From contig CAMWTX010000091.1 in NCBI GenBank assembly GCA_947177315.1, forward strand, positions 1 through 6,395: DNA of 6,395 nt. Direction: 5' to 3'. Each line of letters starts with the position of its first letter. The first letter of the stretch is position 1. Shown piece by piece: positions 1 to 6,395 of the stretch. The stretch comes from an uncultured Bacteroidales bacterium. Its GTDB lineage: Bacteria; Bacteroidota; Bacteroidia; Bacteroidales; P3. Made by a program: the position numbers and the translations under genes. Under the pieces are notes generated by a model, which saw only the letters and a program-made list of their open reading frames with translations, was not told where the DNA came from and did no database searches.

Positions 1-463
1 CGCGGCTGATGTCCCTTTGAATCGTGGCGGGAGCCGGCGCGGAACCCGGAGCGGGCGCGGCGGCTTCCACGGGCGTGGGTTCTGTAGTCACGCTTGGGGT
101 TTGGGGAGCATCTTCCTCACGGATTTTCTTGGGACGGCCGCGTTTCTTGGGTACGGGCTGTCCGTCAGGGCCTAAAACTGGCGCGCTTGCCGCGGCGTGT
201 TCTTCCGGATGCAGGCGGGGGCGTCCACGGTTGCGTTTAACCGGTGCTTCGGCTTGGGGTTCCGCCGTGGCTTCCGGAGCATTGGCCTGAGTCTCCTGGC
301 TTGCTTTGGCTTTGGCGGCCACTTTTTGCAAGGCCTGGGCATCGAGAATCCGGTAAATCAAATCTTGCCGACTGAGTTTTTCGTAACGTTTAACGGCAAA
401 TTCTTCGGCCATCTTACGCAAACTTGCGTCATCCATGGCATTGAGTTCGAGAATGTTCAGCAT
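1..463 (-). CDS. rho: Transcription termination factor Rho, N-terminal part (cut by window edge)
   Basis: The frame starts at ATG 463-461 and stays open for 154 codons to the left edge, so the RNA-binding and ATPase domains lie outside the window. Residues 1-45 look like the Rho N-terminal helical (SAP-like) domain: the stretch LRKMAEEF (15-22) and then LSRQDLIYRILDAQA (30-44) parallel the E. coli segment with KQDIIFAILKQHA. Residues 46-154 form a low-complexity linker rich in Ala, Pro, Glu and Lys, with two basic AT-hook-like patches, NRGRPRL (78-84) and KKRGRPKK (106-113). Such a long disordered insertion ahead of the RNA-binding domain is known in Bacteroidota Rho and absent from E. coli Rho. 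Rho is the hexameric RNA helicase that ends transcription of untranslated RNA. No Shine-Dalgarno sequence precedes the start, as is usual in this phylum. The gene is divergent from the acyltransferase. The identification rests on the N-terminal domain and linker only; the catalytic motifs are not visible. Confidence 0.86.
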   Translation of the reverse strand, partial: MLNILELNAMDDASLRKMAEEFAVKRYEKLSRQDLIYRILDAQALQKVAAKAKASQETQANAPEATAEPQAEAPVKRNRGRPRLHPEEHAAASAPVLGPDGQPVPKKRGRPKKIREEDAPQTPSVTTEPTPVEAAAPAPGSAPAPATIQRDISR

Positions 464-572
464 AGAAAAAATTAAAGGGAATTTTGATAGGAAACCTTTT
501 TTGTCTTTAAATCAGCCACCGGGCAGAAAAGCAATCCGGCTTCCAAGGGTGCGATTCTTGGGAAAAGCGTTG
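464..572 (-). other. Probable rho 5' leader (untranslated)
   Basis: If the promoter-like pair at 573-602 is used, the rho transcript would begin near 566 and carry an untranslated leader of about 100 nt. I see only weak pairing possibilities, for example CCAAG with CTTGG across a 9-nt loop near its 5' end, and an A/T-rich stretch just before the start codon. No known riboswitch or leader peptide was recognised. In E. coli, rho controls its own expression by termination in its leader; whether that happens here is inference from leader length alone. Confidence 0.3.
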
Positions 573-602
573 CAAATATAGGTATTTTTGAAAAAAAACA
601 AA
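573..602 (-). promoter_or_regulatory. Candidate Bacteroidota promoter for rho
   Basis: On the minus strand TTTG (602-599) is followed after 18 bases by TATATTTG (580-573). This fits the phylum's -33 TTTG / -7 TAnnTTTG consensus of the primary sigma factor, with a spacing inside the reported range. The spacer is a T-run then an A-run. It points towards rho, with a start site expected near 566. Supported by motif match only. Confidence 0.5.
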
Positions 603-606
603 ATCC

Positions 607-639
607 TTGCCGGTTTTCGCGTCAAGAACCGTAAATTTG
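607..639 (+). promoter_or_regulatory. Candidate Bacteroidota promoter for the acyltransferase
   Basis: TTG (607-609) is followed after 22 bases by TAAATTTG (632-639), a full match to the TAnnTTTG -7 element. Transcription would begin near 645, giving a leader of about 20 nt before the ATG at 665. A spacing of 22 is at the long end of the reported range. It lies back to back with the rho promoter, so both genes could be driven from the same 70-base A/T-rich patch. Motif match only. Confidence 0.42.
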
Positions 640-664
640 CAGGCATGGTGGCACAATATATTTC

Positions 665-2059
665 ATGGCGATGATATACTTTAAAATCGTGGAGGGAAAA
701 CCTTTCTGGTATTTTTTTCTGCGCAAATGGCTGGGCTTGATTTTTTCGTATGCGTATTACGGGCGTTTTTACGTTTTCGGCAAAAAGAACCTGCCGCCTG
801 CGGGCACGCCTTTCATGATGGTGAGCAATCATCAGAACGGATTGATAGACGCTTTGGCGATACTGTTCGCGATGCCTTTGCGCTATGCGGTGGTTTTTTT
901 GGCACGCGCCGATATATTTAAGAAAAAATCTACGGCCAAAATTCTCAATTTCTGCAAGATCATGCCGGTTTACCGCCAACGCGACGGACGGGAGAGTCTG
1001 GGCGAGAACGCGGCGATATTCGATGAATCGGCCAAACTGGTGGGCATGGGATTTCCGGTAACGCTTTTTCCCGAGGGCAGGCATCAGGAGGGGCATTATC
1101 TGGGGCCGGTTAAAAAAGGTTTTGCCCGTATCGCCTTTGAAGCCGCCGAGCGCAACGGCTATCCCGAAAATATGGTGATTGTGCCTGTGGGCAACCATTA
1201 TTCGGACTATTTTGCCAAACGTGCCAAGTTGTGCGTGCGTTTCGGCGAGCCGGTGCGCCTGAGCCGTTATTACGCCTTGTATCGGGAAAATCCGCCCAAG
1301 GCGATGACCTTGCTGGCGCAGGAAGTGCAGACGGCAATACGTGCCCTGATGCTGGATATTCCCGATACGGAGCATTATGAGACCTACGATTTTCTGCGTC
1401 AGGTCGTGCGTCCCGATATCTGCCGCCGGGAGGGGTTGCGCCGGTGTTATTTTCCGCACCAATGGCAGGCCGACCGCATTTTTGCCGAGCGTTTGGAACG
1501 CATGGCGGGCCGAACCGGTTTCGGGGGCGGGCCGATGCAAGCCTTGCGGCAAAAGACCGAAGATTATCGGAAAGCCTTGGCGGAACTTCGTCTGCATACC
1601 CAAGACGTGGAAAAACCGGCGGGCTTCTTTGAACTGTTGCTTCATACTGTGTTGTTGGCGTTGGGTTTGCCGTTTGCCCTGTATGGACTCTGCTTTACGG
1701 GCTTGCCCGTTCTGATCGGCAGGCGTAAGTCGGCCGCCATAGCCGTGCGCATCAAGAACAGGATGTTACGGTCTAGTTTCGATTTTGTCCTTACGCAGCT
1801 GATATGCACCGGCGCGTTCTATCTGGTGTATATCGTTGCCTATTGGATTATCGTGCCGTATTTGGGCATAGGCACGGCTTGGGCGTGGGGCGGTTTTGCC
1901 CTGCTTTTGGCAAGCTGGATGCTTACGCGCGCGTTTTGGCAGGACTATATGCGTTACGCTTGTTGCGCCTTGCGGCGTTTCCGCGCTTTCTTTTACAGGC
2001 GGCAGTGCCGTTGTTTGCAAGGGCTCAGGGCGGAACTTTGCGGGGATTTCCTTTCATAG
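665..2059 (+). CDS. PlsC-type lysophospholipid / 1-acylglycerol-3-phosphate acyltransferase
   Basis: A complete protein of 464 residues. The first half is an LPLAT/PlsC acyltransferase domain: block I NHQNGLID (55-62) carries the catalytic His56 and Asp62, block II is around IMPVYRQRDG (99-108), block III is FPEGR (135-139) and block IV is VPVGNHY (173-179, from VIVPVGN). These enzymes move an acyl group from acyl-ACP or acyl-CoA to a lysophospholipid, typically to make phosphatidic acid at the inner membrane. His and Asp are five residues apart rather than the textbook four; I recall the NHQNxxxD form from Bacteroidota homologues. The second half is longer than classical PlsC (about 240 residues): a charged linker (about 200-320) and then hydrophobic segments near 322-352, 373-399 and 403-422, ending in an Arg/Cys-rich tail. 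The ATG at 665 is chosen; ATG 671 (Met3) is equally possible. No Shine-Dalgarno is seen. The exact acyl acceptor cannot be told from sequence. Confidence 0.88.
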   Translation: MAMIYFKIVEGKPFWYFFLRKWLGLIFSYAYYGRFYVFGKKNLPPAGTPFMMVSNHQNGLIDALAILFAMPLRYAVVFLARADIFKKKSTAKILNFCKIMPVYRQRDGRESLGENAAIFDESAKLVGMGFPVTLFPEGRHQEGHYLGPVKKGFARIAFEAAERNGYPENMVIVPVGNHYSDYFAKRAKLCVRFGEPVRLSRYYALYRENPPKAMTLLAQEVQTAIRALMLDIPDTEHYETYDFLRQVVRPDICRREGLRRCYFPHQWQADRIFAERLERMAGRTGFGGGPMQALRQKTEDYRKALAELRLHTQDVEKPAGFFELLLHTVLLALGLPFALYGLCFTGLPVLIGRRKSAAIAVRIKNRMLRSSFDFVLTQLICTGAFYLVYIVAYWIIVPYLGIGTAWAWGGFALLLASWMLTRAFWQDYMRYACCALRRFRAFFYRRQCRCLQGLRAELCGDFLS

Positions 2060-2072
2060 CGGCATGGCGTTA
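2060..2072. other. 13-base convergent gap without a visible terminator
   Basis: The TAG of the acyltransferase (2057-2059) and the TGA of the leftward FN3 gene (2073-2075) face each other across 13 bases. I find no GC-rich stem followed by a T-run on either strand here or in the flanking coding ends. Transcripts from both sides probably overlap at their 3' ends, or termination depends on Rho or lies inside the opposing gene. Confidence 0.6.
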
Positions 2073-3551
2073 TCAAAGGCCTTTCTTGTCATTTTCGGCG
2101 GTAAGGACACCCGAAACAAGTTCGTAGTCTTTGTTCACGAAGATATTCTTGAACTTTACCTTGACCCCCGTGTTTGCCAAAAGCGGAATATGGGTGTAGC
2201 CGCTTCCGCTGAAAACCCCGTCTTTCCCCTCGGCTTCCTCTATTTCGAAAACAAAGCCGTTGGAAGTGCGCACCTGGTCAAAACGTTGCAGATGCTTAAG
2301 CGGTGTCTGGCTCTTGGGTTCACTTTCCTGAGGTTCGTGTTTTCCGCATTTGAGTCCGGCATTGTCGCTTGATAGGGTCGTGAAGCGGTAAACGGCATCG
2401 TTTTCGCTTTGCGAATAGTCGCATTGAACCGTAAGCTTACATTCGTAGCCGGTGGCCGGTTCAAGTTCGGTGAGTTTGGCCATGCTCGTTCCGGCAGGCA
2501 GTTCTTCCTTGAACTTGAACCAGCGGGCATCGGGCTTTCCGTTCTTGCGGTACAGCAAGGTGTAGGATTTGGCCTCCACCGGTTCGCTCCATTCGAGGGT
2601 GGCGGTGGTGGCGCGTATGTTAGTGATGCGCAGTTGCGGCACGATGGGGCAGTTCTCTTCATAATAGAGTAAGAATACTTCGCTGTAACCGTTGTTCTTG
2701 ATATGGAGTTCTTCGTTTTCGGCATTGGAACAACGGGCGTGAACCCTGAAGGCATACCGTTTGCCGGGAATCAGCTGGGGATTTTCCGGCCCGTAGTCGA
2801 AAAAGGCTTGGGCGGTGGTGGCTCTGTGAATCAACGGCAGGGTATGGAAATATTCCTTCCAGTTTTCGGCACCCTCGGGAATCTCCGCGATTTCGAAGGT
2901 GTATTCGGTAAGAAAGAATCCGGCCACGTGCAGATGCCGCGGCGTCCATTGAAAACGGATGGCGTTTTGCTTTCCGTAATACTGCGTGCTGCCGTAATGG
3001 GGCGTGTTGATGAGCGGCGGTTCGCCTGCCACGAGCTTAAAGATGGCGGGACTTTCCTGAATCGACACCTTGTTGCCCGATTTGGCTTCATAGACCTCGA
3101 AGTAGAGCCGGTAAACGCCGTCGGGAAGCATACCGCCCGACTGAAGGAAGGCCTGTTGGCCGTTACCGCTGTAAACGAGATTGGCAGGCAGGAAATACGC
3201 ATACAGGTCGTGGGCGTTCAATTGGATTTCTTCGCCGCCGGAGAGCGAAACCGGGATGGGCAGCGGCATGGGGTTCTCCAAGGAAAGGCTTTCGCAAACC
3301 ATACGCATCCGCAGCAACAGGGAGGCTTGTTCCACACGGGTGTCGAGCAGGCGCAGCCGCAGTTGCAGTCGCTCGTCTGCCATACGCGGCCAGTGGTTGA
3401 TATTGTAGAGATAGGGAGCTTGCAGGAAGGTCTGCGAGCTTACGGGCGAAACGGTCTGTCCGGAACCGCTGCCCGCCAGCAAGGCGGGCAGCAGGAACAG
3501 CAAGGTGGACAGTTTTTTTAAGAAAGAGTGTCTTTTCATGGTTCGGAACAT
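2073..3551 (-). CDS. Secreted FN3-domain protein with TANFOR-like C-terminal module
   Basis: 492 residues from ATG 3551, or 488 from ATG 3539 (Met5). The second start is preferred because it opens a clean signal peptide: basic MKRHSFLKK, a hydrophobic core at 14-26 (LSTLLFLLPALLA), and a small-residue cleavage zone near 27-31. No lipobox Cys is present. Residues about 40-300 resemble the N-terminal region of large Bacteroidota surface proteins carrying FN3 or TANFOR-type repeats, with family-like phrases RLQLRLRLLD (61-70), LPDGVYRLYFEVYE (142-155), FQWTPRH (200-206) and PGKRYAFRVHA (262-272). Residues 302-393 form an FN3 domain (LEWSEP, then YTLLYRK, LEPATGYEC). Residues 420-485 match the start of the following module (VFSGSGYTHIPLL, VKFKNIFVNKDYEL). 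The protein ends there, whereas relatives run on for many hundreds of residues. No T9SS sorting domain is visible, so its final location (periplasm or surface) is unknown. The family resemblance is from memory, not a search. It follows the SprB-repeat gene with no gap and is probably co-transcribed with it. Confidence 0.75.
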   Translation of the reverse strand: MFRTMKRHSFLKKLSTLLFLLPALLAGSGSGQTVSPVSSQTFLQAPYLYNINHWPRMADERLQLRLRLLDTRVEQASLLLRMRMVCESLSLENPMPLPIPVSLSGGEEIQLNAHDLYAYFLPANLVYSGNGQQAFLQSGGMLPDGVYRLYFEVYEAKSGNKVSIQESPAIFKLVAGEPPLINTPHYGSTQYYGKQNAIRFQWTPRHLHVAGFFLTEYTFEIAEIPEGAENWKEYFHTLPLIHRATTAQAFFDYGPENPQLIPGKRYAFRVHARCSNAENEELHIKNNGYSEVFLLYYEENCPIVPQLRITNIRATTATLEWSEPVEAKSYTLLYRKNGKPDARWFKFKEELPAGTSMAKLTELEPATGYECKLTVQCDYSQSENDAVYRFTTLSSDNAGLKCGKHEPQESEPKSQTPLKHLQRFDQVRTSNGFVFEIEEAEGKDGVFSGSGYTHIPLLANTGVKVKFKNIFVNKDYELVSGVLTAENDKKGL

Positions 3552-6363
3552 TTAAAGTTTAACGATTTTGAAGCTCTGTTTTTCGTTGCCGTATTCCAAC
3601 AGCAGGATATACATGCCGGCGGTTTCCTGTCCTTTGAACAGGACTTGTTCGGTTTTGGAATCTTTTTCCAAATGGAAAGTTCCGTGGTCGATGATATGGC
3701 CGGTGGCGGCGCGTACAAGGCGGTATCTTACCGTCAGCTTACGGTCGCTTTCTCCTTTGAGGAGGCATTCGCTGCGGGTAGGGTTGGGTGCCAGATGCCA
3801 GCGTATGCGCGTATTGGAGGTCGTTTCGGAAAAGCGGTTCTGTTCATTGAGCACTTCCACCTGGCGGAAGGTCGATTCCGAGCAGGCTCCTTTGTAGGAG
3901 GTCATGCCTACGGTGTAGGTGCCGGCGGTGGGGAAGCGCACTTCCAGGTAGTTGCCTTCGCGGCTGATTTCCTTTACATCCTGAGGAATATGCCAGGCGA
4001 TGCTGTCAGGGTCGTATTCGGAAAGGTTCACCAACAGGCAACTTTGACGGGCGGTAACATGGCTGCTTACCCAGAATTCGGCGTGAATGCTGTCGTCGAA
4101 AGCCGCTACGTTCACGCTGTCCTGATAGAAACAGCGGCGGTTCTGGATAATGGTAAGTTTGTGGAGACCGGCGGTCTGTGTGCGGATTTCAAAGTCGTTT
4201 GAAACGCTGCCGTCGGGATAGACCCAAAGGAATTGGAAGTCTGAGGCGGTGTCGCAACCCTCGGGTTTGAGGCTCAGCGATTGCCCGTTGCAGAGACTTT
4301 GTTCATTTTCGAGTCTGTAGGAGGGCGGCACGGGGTTGGCCAGAAATGCTCCGGTATCGGAAACACACTGGTTCCGGTCTATTACATGCAGTTCGTACCA
4401 GCCTGCTTCGGCAGGGTCGATAAGGCTTTCCCCACCCGTTTTGACCACTTCGGTGTTTCTCTGCCTTTGCAGGCTCCAGCGGTACCGGTAGGGTTCTGTG
4501 CCGCCTTGGGCATGATAGTCGATGCGTCCTTTTTCATCGGGGCAAACAATCGGGTCGATCTGCAGGCCGCAGTGCAACCTTGCCGGTTCGGGCAACACGA
4601 TGGTGTCGGTGCGCATGCAGTGCAGGCGGTCGGAAACGCGTACGATATAGGTACCTTGGGCAAGGTTGGAAATGTGGGGCGTGTATTCGCCCGTACTCCA
4701 TGCATAGGCGTAGTAGCCGTTGCCGCCCGTGGGGGCTATCGTGATGCTGCCGTCCGAAAAACCGTGGCAGGAAGGTGTTTCGAGAATGATTTCATTCCGC
4801 AGTTCTTCGGGTTGACGCAGGAGGAAACGTCCCGAGTCGCTTCTGCCGGTGGCATCCGTTACTTTTACCGAGTATAAGCCGGCGGCAAGATGCCGGTTCT
4901 CCTGTTCTGTCGAGCCGTTCGACCAGCGGATGTTGAAAGGCGGCTTGCCGTTGGAGATTTCCACTTTCAGGGCGCCCGTTGCCTCGCCGAAACACAGAAT
5001 ATCGGCGGTTTGGCTCAATCGGATTCGCAGATGGTGCGAAACCACCGAATCCAAGTCGATACGGGCGGTGCAACCTTCGGCATCCGTTACCATGGCTTCA
5101 TATTTCTCCGTGCGCGAGAATTCCTGCGTGGCGGAGGTGTTGCCGGTATTCCAGCGGTAACGGTAGGGCGGCCGTCCGCCTTGCGGCCTGAGGATAAAAT
5201 ATCCGTCGTTCAGGGTGTCGGAATCCTCGGCGGGATAAATGTCGGCAAGGAGTGTGAGGGCGGGAGCCTGGCCGATGGAAAGCTGCGTCGAACAAGTGTC
5301 ACCGTTGGCATCCATCACCGACAGGCGGTAATGGCCTGCCGGCAGGTTTTCCAAACGTTCAGGGTCGCCGTCGGTGCGGACGGGATTGGGCAAGTGGTTT
5401 GGAATCCCGTGCCAGGTACATTCGTAGGGTGCTTTGCCTCCCCTTATCCAGGCCTGTATCGCGGCGGTGCTGTCGCCGTGGCAATGGATGGGGCTTTCGA
5501 GCAGAAGTGCGGCTTCCAGTTTGTGGATATTTTCAATTTCAAGCAGCCGGTCTATTTCCGCACCGCCGGCATCCTGCAGGTAAAAACGGTAGGTACCTGC
5601 CGCCAGTCCGTTCCGTTCCATTAGCCGTTCAACGCCCGAATCGGCATGGATAACCGTACCTACGGCATCTTTCCAGTCATAGCGATAGGGCGGCAGACCT
5701 CCCTGGATGCTGAGTTTTATCGAACCGTCCTGTGCTTCGGGTCGGCAGTTCCGTATCGCCAGAGACGAGATAAAGAGCGAGTCGGGGCTACCTACCGTAT
5801 AGCGGTTTTCGTAGTGGCAATGGTTGGCATCGTAGAGATCTAGCGTATAGACACCGCGTTTGAGCCTGTCAAGATCGTTGCCTTGGTTGCCGTTGCTCCA
5901 AAAGAGCGTGTAGGGAGACGTACCGCCGCGCACATCCACATGAATGCTGCCGTTGGCGATGGTCCATGCGCTTGCGTCTTCCATCTGCGCCTTTACCGAA
6001 ATCCTTTCCGGTTCGTGGATAACCAGACTGTCCCGACTTGTTGTGCCGTTGGCATCGCGCAAGGTGATTTTGTAAACGCCGGCGCCCATGCCGCTTTGCA
6101 GATATACGGAATCTTCCCCGATCCATTTGCCATCCTTATACCAGTCGAAAGTATAGGGAGGCTCTCCGCCTTGTACCGACAAGTGGAACGCGCCCGTGAG
6201 CGAGTCGGCGCAGAGGGGTTCCTGCAAGGCCTCCAAACGGGTAAGCAGGTTCGGGGTGCGTTTCAGATAGATGTCTTTTTCGAACCGGCAATGATGGGCG
6301 TCTTGCACGGCAACATGGTAAGAACCGCTGTCCAGCCCGTCTTTTCGGTCGCTGTATTCCTTA
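3552..6363 (-). CDS. SprB-repeat surface protein with C-terminal T9SS sorting domain (5' end missing)
   Basis: About 936 genomic codons; the beginning, including any signal peptide, is beyond the contig end. Numbering here counts from the GTG at 6374, which lies in adapter sequence, so the first few residues are artificial. Residues 7-680 are one partial and eight full SprB-type repeats of about 70-90 residues, each built on G-S-I, then GG-x-PY-x-Y-x-W, then AG-x-Y-x-V-x-D-A-x-G-C. Residues 681-760 form a more divergent Ig-like unit and 762-843 a PKD-like unit (SIAWHIPQDV, then FPTAGTYTVGMTSY). Residues 854-940 are a T9SS type A sorting domain (HLAPNPT at 860-866, GMYILLLEYG at 920-929, ending FKIVKL). 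The protein should cross the outer membrane by T9SS and be anchored or released after tail removal. SprB of Flavobacterium is a cell-surface gliding adhesin; an adhesin role here is inference, and gliding itself is not implied. The TAA directly abuts the next gene's ATG. Confidence 0.85.
3555..3818 (-). other. T9SS type A sorting domain (C-terminal signal)
   Basis: The last 88 residues of the SprB-repeat protein have the usual layout of Por-secretion tails: an APNPT motif opening the domain, alternating beta strands, GMYILLLEYG, and a short basic last strand ending KIVKL. This domain directs export through the T9SS and is normally cut off by the sortase PorU. Its presence implies that the genome encodes a T9SS, none of whose components is in the window. 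Confidence 0.83.
4335..6363 (-). repeat. Array of SprB-type protein repeats (one partial, eight full)
   Basis: Repeat boundaries in residues, from the GTG at 6374: partial 7-43, then about 44-121, 122-196, 197-283, 284-370, 371-446, 447-521, 522-596 and 597-680. The conserved core is GG-x-PPY-x-Y-x-W in the middle and AG-x-Y-x-V-x-V-x-DA-x-G near the end. Copies share only scattered residues and show no long identical DNA stretch by eye, so this is an old, diverged array rather than a recent tandem duplication. Confidence 0.8.
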
Positions 6364-6395
6364 CTCTTATACACATCTCCGCGCCCACGAGACCT
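6364..6395. other. Nextera (Tn5) sequencing adapter left on the contig end
   Basis: Positions 6364-6378 equal 15 bases of the 19-base Tn5 mosaic end (CTCTTATACACATCT), and 6379-6393 equal the adjoining Illumina read-2 part with one mismatch, C for A at 6382. The last two bases could be the first of an index. Two of the four mosaic-end bases expected just before 6364 do not match, so the genomic junction lies around 6360-6364. This is a library artefact, not a natural transposon: no transposase or second end is present. Confidence 0.93.

Noticed and set aside
1..30. Adapter sequence at the left end as well
   Set aside because: The first bases stay in frame with the Rho linker and show no match to the adapter found on the right.
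24..475. Two plus-strand open frames at the left edge
   Set aside because: They lie opposite the Rho N-terminal coding sequence, which has a family match, while these are Gly/Ala/Ser-rich translations of its complement.
583..590. TATTTTTG as an alternative -7 element for the acyltransferase
   Set aside because: It fits TAnnTTTG, but its nearest suitable upstream TTG (558-560) is 22 bases off in a weak context, and the start would lie farther from the ATG than with the better-placed TAAATTTG at 632-639.
512..1645. Long open frame (377 codons) on the minus strand opposite the acyltransferase
   Set aside because: It mirrors the acyltransferase coding strand, has no recognisable domain, and has an implausible composition rich in His, Arg and Gln; a shadow frame.
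2075..2084. Palindrome AAAGGCCTTT near the convergent junction as a possible terminator
   Set aside because: It has no loop and no following T-run and lies within the last codons of the FN3 gene; a chance short palindrome.
2703..3521. 272-codon plus-strand frame opposite the FN3 protein
   Set aside because: No domain, no promoter, and fully antisense to a gene with a signal peptide and FN3 domain.
4890..5624. 244-codon plus-strand frame and similar ones at 3528-4202 and 4281-4877
   Set aside because: All are antisense to the SprB-repeat array; their own apparent repetition (GxxVG, AVxAxG) merely reflects the repeats on the other strand.
4335..6363. CRISPR-like or recent DNA tandem repeats in the repeat region
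   Set aside because: The periodicity is at protein level (70-90 residues, diverged); no short identical direct repeats with regular spacers were seen.
6364..6395. A natural Tn5/IS50-like element end
   Set aside because: The match continues past the mosaic end into the synthetic read-2 primer sequence and ends at the contig edge, which points to library adapter.

Overview
The window reads as a piece of a Bacteroidota (Bacteroidetes) genome, most likely a draft or metagenome contig. The evidence is a protein built of SprB-type surface repeats ending in a type IX secretion system (T9SS) sorting domain, a partner protein of the Bacteroidota FN3/TANFOR-like surface family, a Rho factor with the long low-complexity insertion common in this phylum, candidate promoters of the TTG / TAnnTTTG form, and no Shine-Dalgarno sequences before the starts. 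I would not name a genus.

Layout from left to right. Positions 1-463 (minus strand) hold the first 154 codons of transcription terminator rho, cut by the window edge. Positions 464-664 are a 201-base divergent intergenic region with one promoter-like pair on each strand and a leader of about 100 nt ahead of rho. Positions 665-2059 (plus) encode a complete PlsC-type lysophospholipid acyltransferase with a membrane-spanning C-terminal half. It converges on the next gene, with only 13 bases between the stop codons. Positions 2073-3551 (minus) encode a secreted protein of 488-492 residues with an FN3 domain. Directly upstream, with its TAA touching that gene's first ATG, lies a large SprB-repeat protein (3552 to about 6363, minus) whose N-terminus is missing.

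The right end is not genomic. Positions 6364-6395 match the Illumina Nextera (Tn5 mosaic end plus read-2) adapter with one mismatch over 30 bases. The apparent start codon of the SprB-repeat protein lies inside this adapter and is artificial; the true gene continues beyond the contig.

Functionally there are two unrelated halves. The left half is housekeeping: transcription termination and membrane lipid synthesis or remodelling. The right half is a probable two-gene surface operon read leftward: a T9SS-exported, cell-surface repeat adhesin followed by a small exported FN3 protein. I found no RNA genes, CRISPR arrays, insertion sequences or phage genes, and nothing that amounts to a wholly new system. 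The points most worth a second look are the adapter remnant, the unusually short TANFOR-like partner protein, the cysteine pattern of the SprB repeats, and the Rho insertion.
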